The notes under the pieces were generated by a model. It was not told where the DNA came from and did no database searches. It was given only the letters and a program-made list of their open reading frames with translations. The translations under genes were made by a program, and so were the position numbers. From SCTD01 sp963784675 (GTDB taxonomy: Bacteria; Actinomycetota; Actinomycetes; Mycobacteriales; SCTD01), in contig CAWASE010000013.1 of the NCBI GenBank assembly GCA_963784675.1, positions 310,001-374,000 of the forward strand: 64,000 bases of DNA, in the 5' to 3' direction. Positions within the stretch are counted from its first letter, which is position 1. Each line of letters starts with the position of its first letter. Below are positions 32,989 through 40,798 of the stretch, in pieces.

Positions 32989-33468
32989 ATGGGGGTCCAT
33001 GACCGGCTCGCCGAGCTGGGACTGACGCTGCCGTCGGTCGTGCCGCCCGTCGCCGCCTACGTGCCGGCGGTGCGTTCGGGGTCGCTCGTCTTCACCTCCG
33101 GCCAGCTGCCGATGGTGGAGGGGGCGATGCCCGCGACGGGCAAGGTCGGCGCCCAGGTGACGCCCGAGCAGGCCAAGGACCTCGCCCGCACGTGTGCGCT
33201 GAACGCGCTCGCCGCCGTCGACGCGCTGGTCGGGCTCGACGCCGTCGTGCGCGTGGTGAAGGTCGTCGGCTTCGTCGCCAGCACCCCGGAGTTCACCGGC
33301 CAGCCGGGGGTCGTCAACGGTGCTTCCGAGCTGTTCGGCGAGGTCTTCGGCGAGACCGGCCAGCATGCGCGCTCGGCCGTAGGGGTCGCCGCTCTGCCGC
33401 TGGACGCCCCGGTCGAGGTCGAGCTCATCGTCGAGGTGGCGGACGAGCGACCCTCCGCGGCGGGCTGA
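32989..33468 (+). CDS. RidA-family protein (YjgF/YER057c/UK114)
   Basis: A 159-residue member of the RidA superfamily, which deaminates reactive enamine/imine intermediates in the canonical subgroup. The N-terminus is MGVHDRLAELGLTLPSVVPP, then SLVFTSGQLPMVEG and the conserved ALNALAAVDALVGLDAVVRV. The canonical catalytic Arg (in an RxxVG context near the C-terminus) appears replaced: the region reads HARSAVGVAALPLDAPVEVE, which does keep R-S-A-V-G. So activity is plausible, but this longer actinobacterial subgroup (Rv3678c-like) has no proven substrate. It is tightly packed between DUF4177 and the NUDIX gene. Confidence 0.9.
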   Translation: MGVHDRLAELGLTLPSVVPPVAAYVPAVRSGSLVFTSGQLPMVEGAMPATGKVGAQVTPEQAKDLARTCALNALAAVDALVGLDAVVRVVKVVGFVASTPEFTGQPGVVNGASELFGEVFGETGQHARSAVGVAALPLDAPVEVELIVEVADERPSAAG

Positions 33469-33471
33469 CCC

Positions 33472-34290
33472 ATGACGTCCCCGTCCGCTGCCGGCGCGCT
33501 GCCCACCGGGCTGCTCGAGCGGGCCCGGGCCCTGCAGGAGGGTCGGCTGGAGGTGGTGCCGACGCGCGACGCCGCCACGGTGGCGCTGCTGCGCGACACC
33601 GACGCGGGCCCCGAGGTCTACCTGCTGCGCCGGGTGCGCGCGATGGCCTTCGCCGGCGGAGCGCACGTGTTCCCCGGCGGGTCCGTCGATCCCGCCGACG
33701 CCGGCGCCGAGGAGCTGGCCTGGGCCGGGCCTTCGCCGTCGGACTGGGCGCGGTGGCTGAGGTGCGACGAGCCGCTGGCCCGCGCGCTGGTCTGCGCCGC
33801 CGTCCGGGAGACCTTCGAGGAGTCAGGGGTGCTGCTCGCCGGGCCGTCGCCCGACCAGGTGCTGGCCGACGTGAGCACCGACGAGTGGGAGGCCGAACGG
33901 GCGTCGCTGGAGGCGCGCGAGCAGTCGTTGTCGCAGCTGTTGACCCGGCGGGGGCTGGTGCTGCGCGCCGACCTGCTGCGACCCCTGGCGCACTGGATCA
34001 CGCCCGAGGTCGAGACCCGACGCTTCGACACCCGGTTCTTCCTGGCCCGGATGCCCGCCGGCCAGGCGTGCCGCGACGCGGGCAGCGAGGCCGACGAGCG
34101 GATCTGGATCGCTCCGCGACACGCCCTGGAGGCGGGCTACAACCTGATGCCGCCGACGCTGGCCGTGCTGAGGGACCTCGCCGAGGCGGGCGACGTCGAC
34201 CAGGCGCTGGCGCGGCCGCGCACCCTGCGGACCGTCCTGCCGAGGCTGACGGTCGACGACGACGGCACCCTGCAGTTCTCCGCGGAGTGA
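33472..34290 (+). CDS. NUDIX hydrolase
   Basis: A 272-residue NUDIX protein of the larger NUDT19-like type. The domain begins at about 25 (DAATVALLRDTDAGPEVYLL). The Gly-rich start FAGGAHVFPGGSVDPADAG is separated by about 40 residues from the catalytic helix ALVCAAVRETFEESGVLL, which keeps the REx2EE core. The insert is normal for this subgroup, which includes CoA-diphosphatase-like enzymes. The C-terminus has a HWITPEVETRRFDTRFFLAR block typical of the group. The ATG is 3 bp after the RidA stop. Substrate not determined. Confidence 0.92.
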   Translation: MTSPSAAGALPTGLLERARALQEGRLEVVPTRDAATVALLRDTDAGPEVYLLRRVRAMAFAGGAHVFPGGSVDPADAGAEELAWAGPSPSDWARWLRCDEPLARALVCAAVRETFEESGVLLAGPSPDQVLADVSTDEWEAERASLEAREQSLSQLLTRRGLVLRADLLRPLAHWITPEVETRRFDTRFFLARMPAGQACRDAGSEADERIWIAPRHALEAGYNLMPPTLAVLRDLAEAGDVDQALARPRTLRTVLPRLTVDDDGTLQFSAE

Positions 34291-34294
34291 CGAG

Positions 34295-35050
34295 GTGTCG
34301 GTCCTTCGGCAGGTGAGCCCGACGGCGGGTGTCGTGCTGGCCCCCAACCCGGGGCCGATGACGCTGGAGGGCACCAACACCTGGGTGCTGCGTGCGCCGG
34401 GCTCGACCGGCAGCATCGTCGTCGACCCGGGCCCGCTGGACGAGGGGCACCTGCAGGCTGTCGCGGCGCTCGGTCCCGTCGACGTCGTGCTGCTGACGCA
34501 CGGGCACGTCGACCACAGCGAGGGCGCGGCGCGGTTCGCCGAGCTCACCGGGGCCCCCGTGCGCGCGCTGGACCCGCGGTTCCGGCTGGGCAGCGAGGGT
34601 CTGGGCGAGGGCGACGTCGTCGTCGGCGGCGGCGTGGAGCTGAGGGTCTGGGCGACACCGGGGCACAGCTCGGACTCGCTGTCGTTCCTGCTGCCCGACG
34701 AAGCCGTGCTCACCGGGGACACGATCCTGGGTCGTGGCACCACCGTCGTCGCGCACCCGGACGGCGTCCTGGGTGATTACCTCCTCTCGCTGCGCCGCCT
34801 GCGCGAGCTGGGGGCACTGACCGTCCTGCCCGGGCACGGACCCGAGCTGGCCGAGGCCGGCGTCGTCGCCGAGCAGTACCTGGTGCACCGCGAGCAGCGG
34901 CTCGAGCAGGTGCGGGAGGCCCTGGTGGGCGGTCCGCAGACTCCTGAGCAGATCGTGCAGATCGTCTATGCCGACGTCGATCCGGTGCTGTGGCCGGCCG
35001 CCACGCTGTCGGTGCGGGCGCAGCTGCAGTACCTGGGTGCCGGCGCGTGA
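34295..35050 (+). CDS. Metallo-beta-lactamase-fold hydrolase
   Basis: A 251-residue MBL-fold protein starting at GTG 34295. The zinc-binding signature is VDVVLLTHGHVDHSEGAARF (HxHxDH), with further ligands in WATPGHSSDSLSFLL and LTGDTILGRGTTV and the final His in TVLPGHGPEL. The C-terminal helical region (RQ..EQVREALVGGPQTPEQI) is like LACTB2/RNase-Z-related proteins and the Rv3677c homologue found in the same order in Mycobacterium. It could be a nuclease or thioesterase; the sequence does not decide. The stop overlaps the start of the cyclase gene (GTGA). Confidence 0.92.
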   Translation: MSVLRQVSPTAGVVLAPNPGPMTLEGTNTWVLRAPGSTGSIVVDPGPLDEGHLQAVAALGPVDVVLLTHGHVDHSEGAARFAELTGAPVRALDPRFRLGSEGLGEGDVVVGGGVELRVWATPGHSSDSLSFLLPDEAVLTGDTILGRGTTVVAHPDGVLGDYLLSLRRLRELGALTVLPGHGPELAEAGVVAEQYLVHREQRLEQVREALVGGPQTPEQIVQIVYADVDPVLWPAATLSVRAQLQYLGAGA

Positions 35051-38000
35051 GCTGTCCCGTCTGCGGGGCCCCGACCGTTCCCGCCGGCCGCTTCTGCTTC
35101 GCCTGCGGAGCCGTCCTGCCTGAAGCCCCGGGGCCGGACGCCGAGGCCGAACGGCGGGTGGTGACCGTGCTGTTCGGTGACCTGTCGGACTTCACCAGCT
35201 GGTCGGAGGACCTGGATCCCGAACGGGTCGGCGTGGTCACCGACCGCGTGCTGGCGACGCTCACCGCCGTGGTGCAGGACTTCGGTGGGCACGTCGACAA
35301 GCTGACCGGCGACGGTCTGATGGCCGTGTTCGGCGCCCCGACGACGCACGAGGACGACCCGGAACGAGCGGTGCGCGCCGCGGCCCAGATGCAGCAGGTC
35401 GTGCGGCAGGTGATCGCCCAGGAGAGCGGCGGCGGGCGTGCGCTCGGCCTGCGGGTCGGTCTGAACACCGGCGAGGTGCTGGCCGGCATCCAGGCGCACC
35501 TGAGCTACACGGTCATCGGCGACACCGTGAACACGGCGGCGAGGCTGTCGGACTCGGCGGGGGTGGGCGCGGTGTTCGCCGGCCGCGAGACGGCGCTGGC
35601 GACGATGGGCGTCGCATCCTGGCGCGCCCTCGCGCCGCTGCGCCTGAAGGGGAAGCGCGAACCGGTGCCCGCGTTCGAGCTGGTGTCGCTGCGGACCACG
35701 TCAGCCACCCGCGTGGGTCTGGGCGACGAGGCGCCGATGATCGGCCGGGAGCCGGAGTTCGGGGTGCTGATCCAGCGGCTGCTCGATGTCGCCGAGCACG
35801 GTCCGCCCCGCGCGCTGGTCGTCTCGGGCGACGCCGGCGTCGGCAAGACGAGGCTGGCGCTCGAGCTGTCCCGCTTCGCCGGCGAGATCCCGGACGCCCG
35901 GGTGCTGTGGGGACGGTGCGCGCCCTACGGCGAGGGACGCGACCTGGCCGCGCTCGTGGAGATGGTCCGCACGGCCTGCGGCATCGGCGAGGCCGACGAC
36001 GCGCCGACGGCCCGCGCGCGCGTCGCGCGCACGGTGGCCCGGCTCGAGCACGCGGCGTACGGCGGCGCTGCGCCCAGGGCCATGGGTGAGCATCTGGTGC
36101 AGCTGCTCGGTCTGGACCGGGAGCCCGAGGGCGGACCGCGCGAGACCGCGACCCCGGGCACGCCGATGGGCGGCGACCAGGTGCGCGAGGCCGTGGCCGC
36201 CCTGTTCACCGCGCTGGCGCAGGAGGGCCCGCTGCTGCTGGTGCTCGACGACCTGCACTGGGCCACCCCGCAGATGCTCGACGGTATGGCCGACATCGCC
36301 GCGAGCGTGTCGGGGCCGGTGCTGATGGTGACGCTCGGTCGGCCGGACATGCTCGAGCTGCGCGCCCTGCGCGACGGCGTCGTCGACACCCAGGGCTGGT
36401 GGCAGGGGCTGCCCGAGGTCGAGCTGCTGCCGCTGCTGCCGCTGGAGGAACCCGCCACCGAACGGCTGCTGCGGGCCTACCTCGGTTCGCCCACCGATGC
36501 GTTGGAGCCGGCGGTGCGCAGCGCGCTGGTCACCCGAGCGCAGGGCAACCCCTTCTTCCTCGGCGAGCTGCTGCACCTGCTGGTCGACCGCGGCATGCTG
36601 GTCCGCGAGGACGAGCACTGGGTGCTGACCGGGCTGCTGCCCGAGGGCCTGCTGCCGGCGGGCGTGCAGGCGGTGCTCGCCGCTCGCATCGACGGGCTGG
36701 ACGGTGCCGCCAAGGGGGTGCTGCGCGACGCGAGCGTGCTCGGGCTGGAGATCACGGTGCCCGGGCTGATCGCCGTCGGGCAGGCCAGCGGGCACGGTGA
36801 TCCCGACGTGGTGCGGGCCGCCGTCGAGACGCTCCAGGACCGTCAGCTGCTCGAGCTCGGTCGGACCGAGAGCGAGCCGTTACGGTTCGGGCACACGCTG
36901 GTGCGCGACGTCGCCTATGCCGGGCTCGCCAAGGCAGACCGGGCGCGGCGCCATGCAGCGGCGGCTGCGTTCCTCGTCCGTCGCGGCGCGCTCGACGAGC
37001 CCGCCTCGCGCGCGGCCGCCGACACCGCTGCCGCCAGCCAGGGGGAGCGGGCGCTGCGGCTCGCCGTCGAGATGGCCCTGCCGGCAGCGGATCCGGCCTG
37101 GCAGGCGCGCGACATCGCCTTCCCGGCGCTGGTGCGGCTGGGCAACTCCGCGCTGGTGCGCGACGACAACACCCTGGCCGAGGGGCTCTTCCTGCGCGCG
37201 CTCGCCCTGGACGATCCGACGTTCGGCACGAGACTGTCCGACGGCGAGGTCGTGCCGGTGCGGGTCGGGCACGCGCAGTCGCTCGCCGCTCTGCACCGGC
37301 TGGACGAGTCGGCGGCCGAGCTCATGCCGGTGCTGGAGGCTGCGCAGGACGGGGTGCGCGCGGCGGCGCTGGTGGTGCTCGGCGACATCCGCCGCAAGAG
37401 CGGACGCATCGACGGCGCGCGCGCCGCCTTCGTCCAGGCGCTGGCGGCGGCCGGCGAGGCCGGTGATGACCGCACCAGCGGCGAGGCGCTCCGTCAGCTC
37501 GGGCTGCTCGACTACTTCGACGGACGGCTGCGCGACGCCGAGCACCGCTTCCACGAGGCGCACGCGCTCGCCCAGCAGGTCGGGGACACCCGCGGGGCCG
37601 GCTGGGCGCTGCAGCACCTGGCCTGGAGCGCCACGACGCGCGGCGACTACGAGGCGGCCGATCGCGCGCTCGAGCAGGCGGCCGAGGTGTTCACCGAGCT
37701 GGAGGACACCGGTGGACTGTCCTGGGTGGCCGGCACCGAGGGCTACGTGCGGCTGCTGGAAGGCAGGTTGTCCGAGGCGCGCGAGCTGGCCGTGTCGCTG
37801 CTGCCGCTGGGCGAGGCTGCGGGTGAGCGCTGGGGGGTGGCCGCGCTGCTGACCATCGACGCGCTCGCCGCCTCCGAGCTCGGCGACGTCGAGGGAGCCG
37901 GCAGGTCCGCGGCGCAGGCCCGAGAGCGCTTCGCCGAGCTGGAGGACCGGTGGGGGCAGGCGCTGGCTCTCGTCGCCGCCGGGGCCGCGGCCCGAGGAGC

Positions 38001-38622
38001 GGACGAGCCCGACCGTGCGGTGGTCCTGCTGGACGAGGCCGTCGAGCTCGCGGGCGACGGCTCGTTCCCCCTGATCGGCAGCCTCGCGCTGATCGTCGCC
38101 GGCTATTGCCATCTGGCCCGGGGCGACCTGAACCGTGCCGAGGCCGCGGCCTTCCGGGCGAGCGCGCTGCTCGCCGGATTCGATCTCGAACCCCATGCCG
38201 GGCTCGGCGCCGAGGTGCTCCGGGCGCAGGTGCTGCGAGCCCGCGGCGACCTGGCGGAGGCTCTGGAGTGCATCGAGCGGGCGCTGCTGGTGACCTCCTC
38301 ACCCGCCCTGCTGTTCCCACGCCGGCAGGCCCTCGCGCACCGCGCGGGCATCCTGCTCGACCTCGGTCGGGTCCAGGACGCTGTCGCGGCCGCACGCGAG
38401 GCCGTCGCCGAACCGGCCGAGGACGTTCGGGCGCAGGTGCTGGCGTTCCGTGCGCTGGGGAGCGCGCTGAGGGTGGCGGGAGACCTGGAGCCGGCGCGCG
38501 AGGCGCTGTCGCAGGCGCTGGAGGTAGCCCGCTCGACGGGCCAGCGCTCGGAGATCGCGGCGAGTCTGCGTGCGCTGGAAGCGCTCGGTCCGCAGGACGA
38601 CTCGCGTACGGGGCCGGCGTGA
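35047..38622 (+). CDS. Class III adenylate/guanylate cyclase with AAA and TPR regions
   Basis: An 1191-residue multidomain protein. A zinc ribbon (SCPVCGAP...CFACGAVLP) begins it at GTG 35047. A class III cyclase domain (about 35-205) follows, with metal-binding Asp in VLFGDLSDFTSW and DKLTGDGLMAVFGAP and the transition-state Asn/Arg in YTVIGDTVNTAARL, so catalysis is likely. Then comes a STAND-like ATPase (about 230-480) with Walker A SGDAGVGKTRLALELS and Walker B LLLVLDDLHWATPQM. TPR-like helices fill the rest. No LuxR DNA-binding domain is present. These proteins are thought to link a peptide or protein signal to cNMP production; the signal here is unknown. It is co-transcribed with the MBL gene and overlaps the next gene by 4 bp. 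Confidence 0.9.
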   Translation: MSCPVCGAPTVPAGRFCFACGAVLPEAPGPDAEAERRVVTVLFGDLSDFTSWSEDLDPERVGVVTDRVLATLTAVVQDFGGHVDKLTGDGLMAVFGAPTTHEDDPERAVRAAAQMQQVVRQVIAQESGGGRALGLRVGLNTGEVLAGIQAHLSYTVIGDTVNTAARLSDSAGVGAVFAGRETALATMGVASWRALAPLRLKGKREPVPAFELVSLRTTSATRVGLGDEAPMIGREPEFGVLIQRLLDVAEHGPPRALVVSGDAGVGKTRLALELSRFAGEIPDARVLWGRCAPYGEGRDLAALVEMVRTACGIGEADDAPTARARVARTVARLEHAAYGGAAPRAMGEHLVQLLGLDREPEGGPRETATPGTPMGGDQVREAVAALFTALAQEGPLLLVLDDLHWATPQMLDGMADIAASVSGPVLMVTLGRPDMLELRALRDGVVDTQGWWQGLPEVELLPLLPLEEPATERLLRAYLGSPTDALEPAVRSALVTRAQGNPFFLGELLHLLVDRGMLVREDEHWVLTGLLPEGLLPAGVQAVLAARIDGLDGAAKGVLRDASVLGLEITVPGLIAVGQASGHGDPDVVRAAVETLQDRQLLELGRTESEPLRFGHTLVRDVAYAGLAKADRARRHAAAAAFLVRRGALDEPASRAAADTAAASQGERALRLAVEMALPAADPAWQARDIAFPALVRLGNSALVRDDNTLAEGLFLRALALDDPTFGTRLSDGEVVPVRVGHAQSLAALHRLDESAAELMPVLEAAQDGVRAAALVVLGDIRRKSGRIDGARAAFVQALAAAGEAGDDRTSGEALRQLGLLDYFDGRLRDAEHRFHEAHALAQQVGDTRGAGWALQHLAWSATTRGDYEAADRALEQAAEVFTELEDTGGLSWVAGTEGYVRLLEGRLSEARELAVSLLPLGEAAGERWGVAALLTIDALAASELGDVEGAGRSAAQARERFAELEDRWGQALALVAAGAAARGADEPDRAVVLLDEAVELAGDGSFPLIGSLALIVAGYCHLARGDLNRAEAAAFRASALLAGFDLEPHAGLGAEVLRAQVLRARGDLAEALECIERALLVTSSPALLFPRRQALAHRAGILLDLGRVQDAVAAAREAVAEPAEDVRAQVLAFRALGSALRVAGDLEPAREALSQALEVARSTGQRSEIAASLRALEALGPQDDSRTGPA

Positions 38623-39089
38623 CCGCGCTGCCGGACGTGCCCGCCGAGTGGGTCCAGCTGGTCGATGACGAGGACGGTGCGCTGACCGTCGTCGAGCTCG
38701 ACGACGCGCTCGGCGCCGTCTGCCCCTTTCCCGAGCTGCCGTGGCAGCTGGCGCTCGCGGTGGCCGTCGAGCAGCCGGACGAGCGCGGCCAGCCCTTCGA
38801 CGACGACCACGCCGCGCTGCTCACCTGGCAGGGGGCGCTCGTCGACGCGCTGGGCGACCGCGGACGGCTCGTCGCGAGCATCACCGCCGCCGGTGTGCGC
38901 GAGTTCGTCGCCTACCTGGCGTCCGACGACGTCGTCGGTGCGTGGGCCGACGCCCCGCCGCCGGGGCTGGGCGCCTTCACCGCCGAGGTGATGCTGCTGC
39001 CCGACCCCAGCTGGCTGGGGCTCCGCGAGATCGCCGGACTGCTCGGGGCGGACGAGCAGCCGCTGCGCGCGCCGGAGGATTTGGGCTGA
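38619..39089 (+). CDS. Hypothetical protein, weakly DUF695-like
   Basis: A 156-residue acidic protein, starting at GTG 38619 in a 4-bp overlap with the cyclase stop. It is soluble, with PDVPAEWVQLVDDEDGALTV near the start. A middle segment DDDHAALLTWQGALVDALGD then ITAAGVREFVAYLASDDVVG recalls DUF695, in which a helix is followed by a T-G-x-R-E-F/W-x-x-Y strand. The C-terminus reads FTAEVMLLPDPSWLGLREIA. The assignment is weak. Overlap suggests translational coupling with the cyclase. No catalytic motif is recognised. Confidence 0.65.
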   Translation: MTALPDVPAEWVQLVDDEDGALTVVELDDALGAVCPFPELPWQLALAVAVEQPDERGQPFDDDHAALLTWQGALVDALGDRGRLVASITAAGVREFVAYLASDDVVGAWADAPPPGLGAFTAEVMLLPDPSWLGLREIAGLLGADEQPLRAPEDLG

Positions 39090-39129
39090 CCGCTCGTGAC
39101 CGCGCTGCGGAGGTGCTGTCGTTGCGTGG

Positions 39130-39200
39130 AGCGGGCGACGAGAATCGAACTCGCGTTCTCAGCTTGGGAAGCTGATGTTCTGCCGCTGAACTACGCCCGC
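39130..39200 (-). tRNA. tRNA-Gly (anticodon CCC)
   Basis: On the minus strand the acceptor GCGGGCG pairs with CGCCCGC, followed by U as discriminator. The anticodon stem CAGCT/AGCTG encloses TTCCCAA, giving CCC. The T-arm contains GCGAGTTCGATTCTCGT. A TAGAGT hexamer (complement 39217-39222) lies about 16 bp upstream of the 5' end. Confidence 0.94.
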
Positions 39201-39279
39201 AGTCAGTGCGCGGACGACTCTACCGTCTGGCGCCGCACCCTCGCGACGGGCTCCCGGGCCGAGCGGGGCAGGCGCTCGG

Positions 39280-39285
39280 TAGCCT
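39280..39285 (+). promoter_or_regulatory. -10 element TAGCCT of dcd (leaderless)
   Basis: TAGCCT is followed by 6 nt and the dcd ATG at 39292; no Shine-Dalgarno sequence is present. Confidence 0.5.
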
Positions 39286-39291
39286 CCGCCC

Positions 39292-40779
39292 ATGCTGCTG
39301 TCGGACCGTGATCTCAAGGCCGCCCTCGCCTCCGGACGGATGGGCCTCACGCCCTACGACGAGGCGATGGTGCAGCCGAGCAGCGTCGACGTGCGGCTGG
39401 ACCGCTACTTCCGCGTCTTCGCCAACCACCGCTACACCCACATCGACCCGGCGGTCGCGCAGGACGACCTCACCGAGCAGATCGAACCCGACGGCGACGA
39501 GCCGTTCATCCTGCACCCCGGCGAGTTCGTGCTGGGCTCCACGCTGGAGGTCATCACCCTGGGCGACGACCTCGCCGCCAGGCTGGAAGGGAAAGCGCTC
39601 GCGCTGACGACCGAGGTCCCGACCCCGTCGGGCTGGACGACGATGGAGCAGCTCGAGCCGGGTGACGAGGTGTTCGACGAGCAGGGGCGTCCCACCGTCG
39701 TCGTCGCCGCGACCGAGACGCTGGTCGGCCGTCCCTGCTACGAGGTCTTGCTGTCGGACGGCAGCGCGTTCGTCGCCGACGCCTCCCACCAGTGGGTCAC
39801 CCGGACCAAGGCGGAGCGCACCCGCGGGGGTGCGGCGGGCGTGCGGACGACCGAACAGCTGGCCGCGACGCTGCGCAGCGGAGCGGGATGGAACCACCAC
39901 CTGCCGATGGCCGGCGTCGCCCGGTACGCCGAGCGCACGGATCTGCCCGTGGACCCCTACGTGCTGGGCAGCTGGCTGGGTGACGCCACGACCACCTCCG
40001 CGACGCTCACGACGGCCGACGCCGAGGTCGTCGACCAGCTGCGGGCCGCCGGTCACGACGGACTGCTCGGCCACAAGCAGGTCCCGGCCCCGTATCTCAC
40101 CGCCGGCCCCGCGCAGCGGCTGGCACTCCTGCAGGGACTGATGGACAGCGACGGCTCTGCCGACGAGAGCGGACGGTGCGAGTTCGTCAGCACCCTGGAG
40201 CACCTGTCGGACGCCGTCGTCGAGCTGGCCGCCTCGCTCGGGCTGCGACCGGTCAGCCGGAAGAAGCGCGTCACGCTCGACGGCATCGAGCAAGCACCGG
40301 CCTACCAGGTGACGTTCACGCCGCACCTGCCGGTGTTCCGACTCAGCCGCAAGCTCGCTCGCCTCGCGCCGGAGCTGCGCCAGTCTCGCTCCCGAGCGGT
40401 CGTCGCCGTCCGCCCCGTGGCACCGGTCCCGGTGCGTTGCCTGCAGGTAGCGGCCGCGAGCGGCATGTTCCTCATCGGTCGCACCTACGTCCCGACGCAC
40501 AACAGCAGCCTCGGCCGGCTGGGGTTGCTGACGCACTCGACCGCAGGCTTCATCGACCCGGGCTTTTCCGGCCACGTCACGCTGGAGCTCTCCAACGTCG
40601 CGAACCTGCCGATCATGCTGCACCCGGGCATGAAGATCGGGCAGATCTGCGTGCTGCAGCTGTCCAGCCCGGCCGAGCACCCGTACGGCAGCAGCGTCTA
40701 CGGCTCGCGCTACCAGGACCAGCGTGGGCCGACGCCGTCCCGCTCCTACCTGCGCTTCAGCCGGACGCCGACGCAGTAG
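39292..40779 (+). CDS. dcd: dCTP deaminase interrupted by an in-frame intein
   Basis: The 495-residue precursor contains a 192-residue dCTP deaminase in two exteins (residues 1-101 and 405-495). Together they match the normal enzyme length. The N-extein has MLLSDRDLKAALASGRMGL and PSSVDVRLDRYFRVFANHRY, and ends LAARLEGK. The C-extein resumes SSLGRLGLLTHSTAGFIDPG and has GHVTLELSNVANLPIMLHPG and KIGQICVLQL. The insertion is inside the LEGKSSLGRLGL nucleotide-binding loop, so the unspliced protein should be inactive. The enzyme converts dCTP to dUTP (or dUMP in bifunctional types), for dTMP synthesis. It stands alone between tRNA-Gly and the converging secreted-protein gene. Confidence 0.95.
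   Translation: MLLSDRDLKAALASGRMGLTPYDEAMVQPSSVDVRLDRYFRVFANHRYTHIDPAVAQDDLTEQIEPDGDEPFILHPGEFVLGSTLEVITLGDDLAARLEGKALALTTEVPTPSGWTTMEQLEPGDEVFDEQGRPTVVVAATETLVGRPCYEVLLSDGSAFVADASHQWVTRTKAERTRGGAAGVRTTEQLAATLRSGAGWNHHLPMAGVARYAERTDLPVDPYVLGSWLGDATTTSATLTTADAEVVDQLRAAGHDGLLGHKQVPAPYLTAGPAQRLALLQGLMDSDGSADESGRCEFVSTLEHLSDAVVELAASLGLRPVSRKKRVTLDGIEQAPAYQVTFTPHLPVFRLSRKLARLAPELRQSRSRAVVAVRPVAPVPVRCLQVAAASGMFLIGRTYVPTHNSSLGRLGLLTHSTAGFIDPGFSGHVTLELSNVANLPIMLHPGMKIGQICVLQLSSPAEHPYGSSVYGSRYQDQRGPTPSRSYLRFSRTPTQ
39595..40503 (+). mobile_element. Class 3-like intein with LAGLIDADG endonuclease domain
   Basis: 303 residues (102-404 of the precursor). The first residue is Ala, not Cys or Ser (ALALTTEVPTPSGWTTMEQL). 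Block B is FVADASHQWVTR with H166 and W168. Block F is VRCLQVAAASGMFLIG with C383. The C-terminus is TYVPTHN followed by Ser+1. W168, C383 and T402 fit the W-C-T triad of class 3 inteins, in which the block F Cys starts splicing. Two DOD endonuclease motifs, VLGSWLGDATT (from 224) and LLQGLMDSDGSA (from 279), keep their acidic residues, so homing activity may survive. The class assignment is from motif reading only. Confidence 0.88.
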
Positions 40780-40798
40780 CGTCCGGGCCCGGTGCGCG

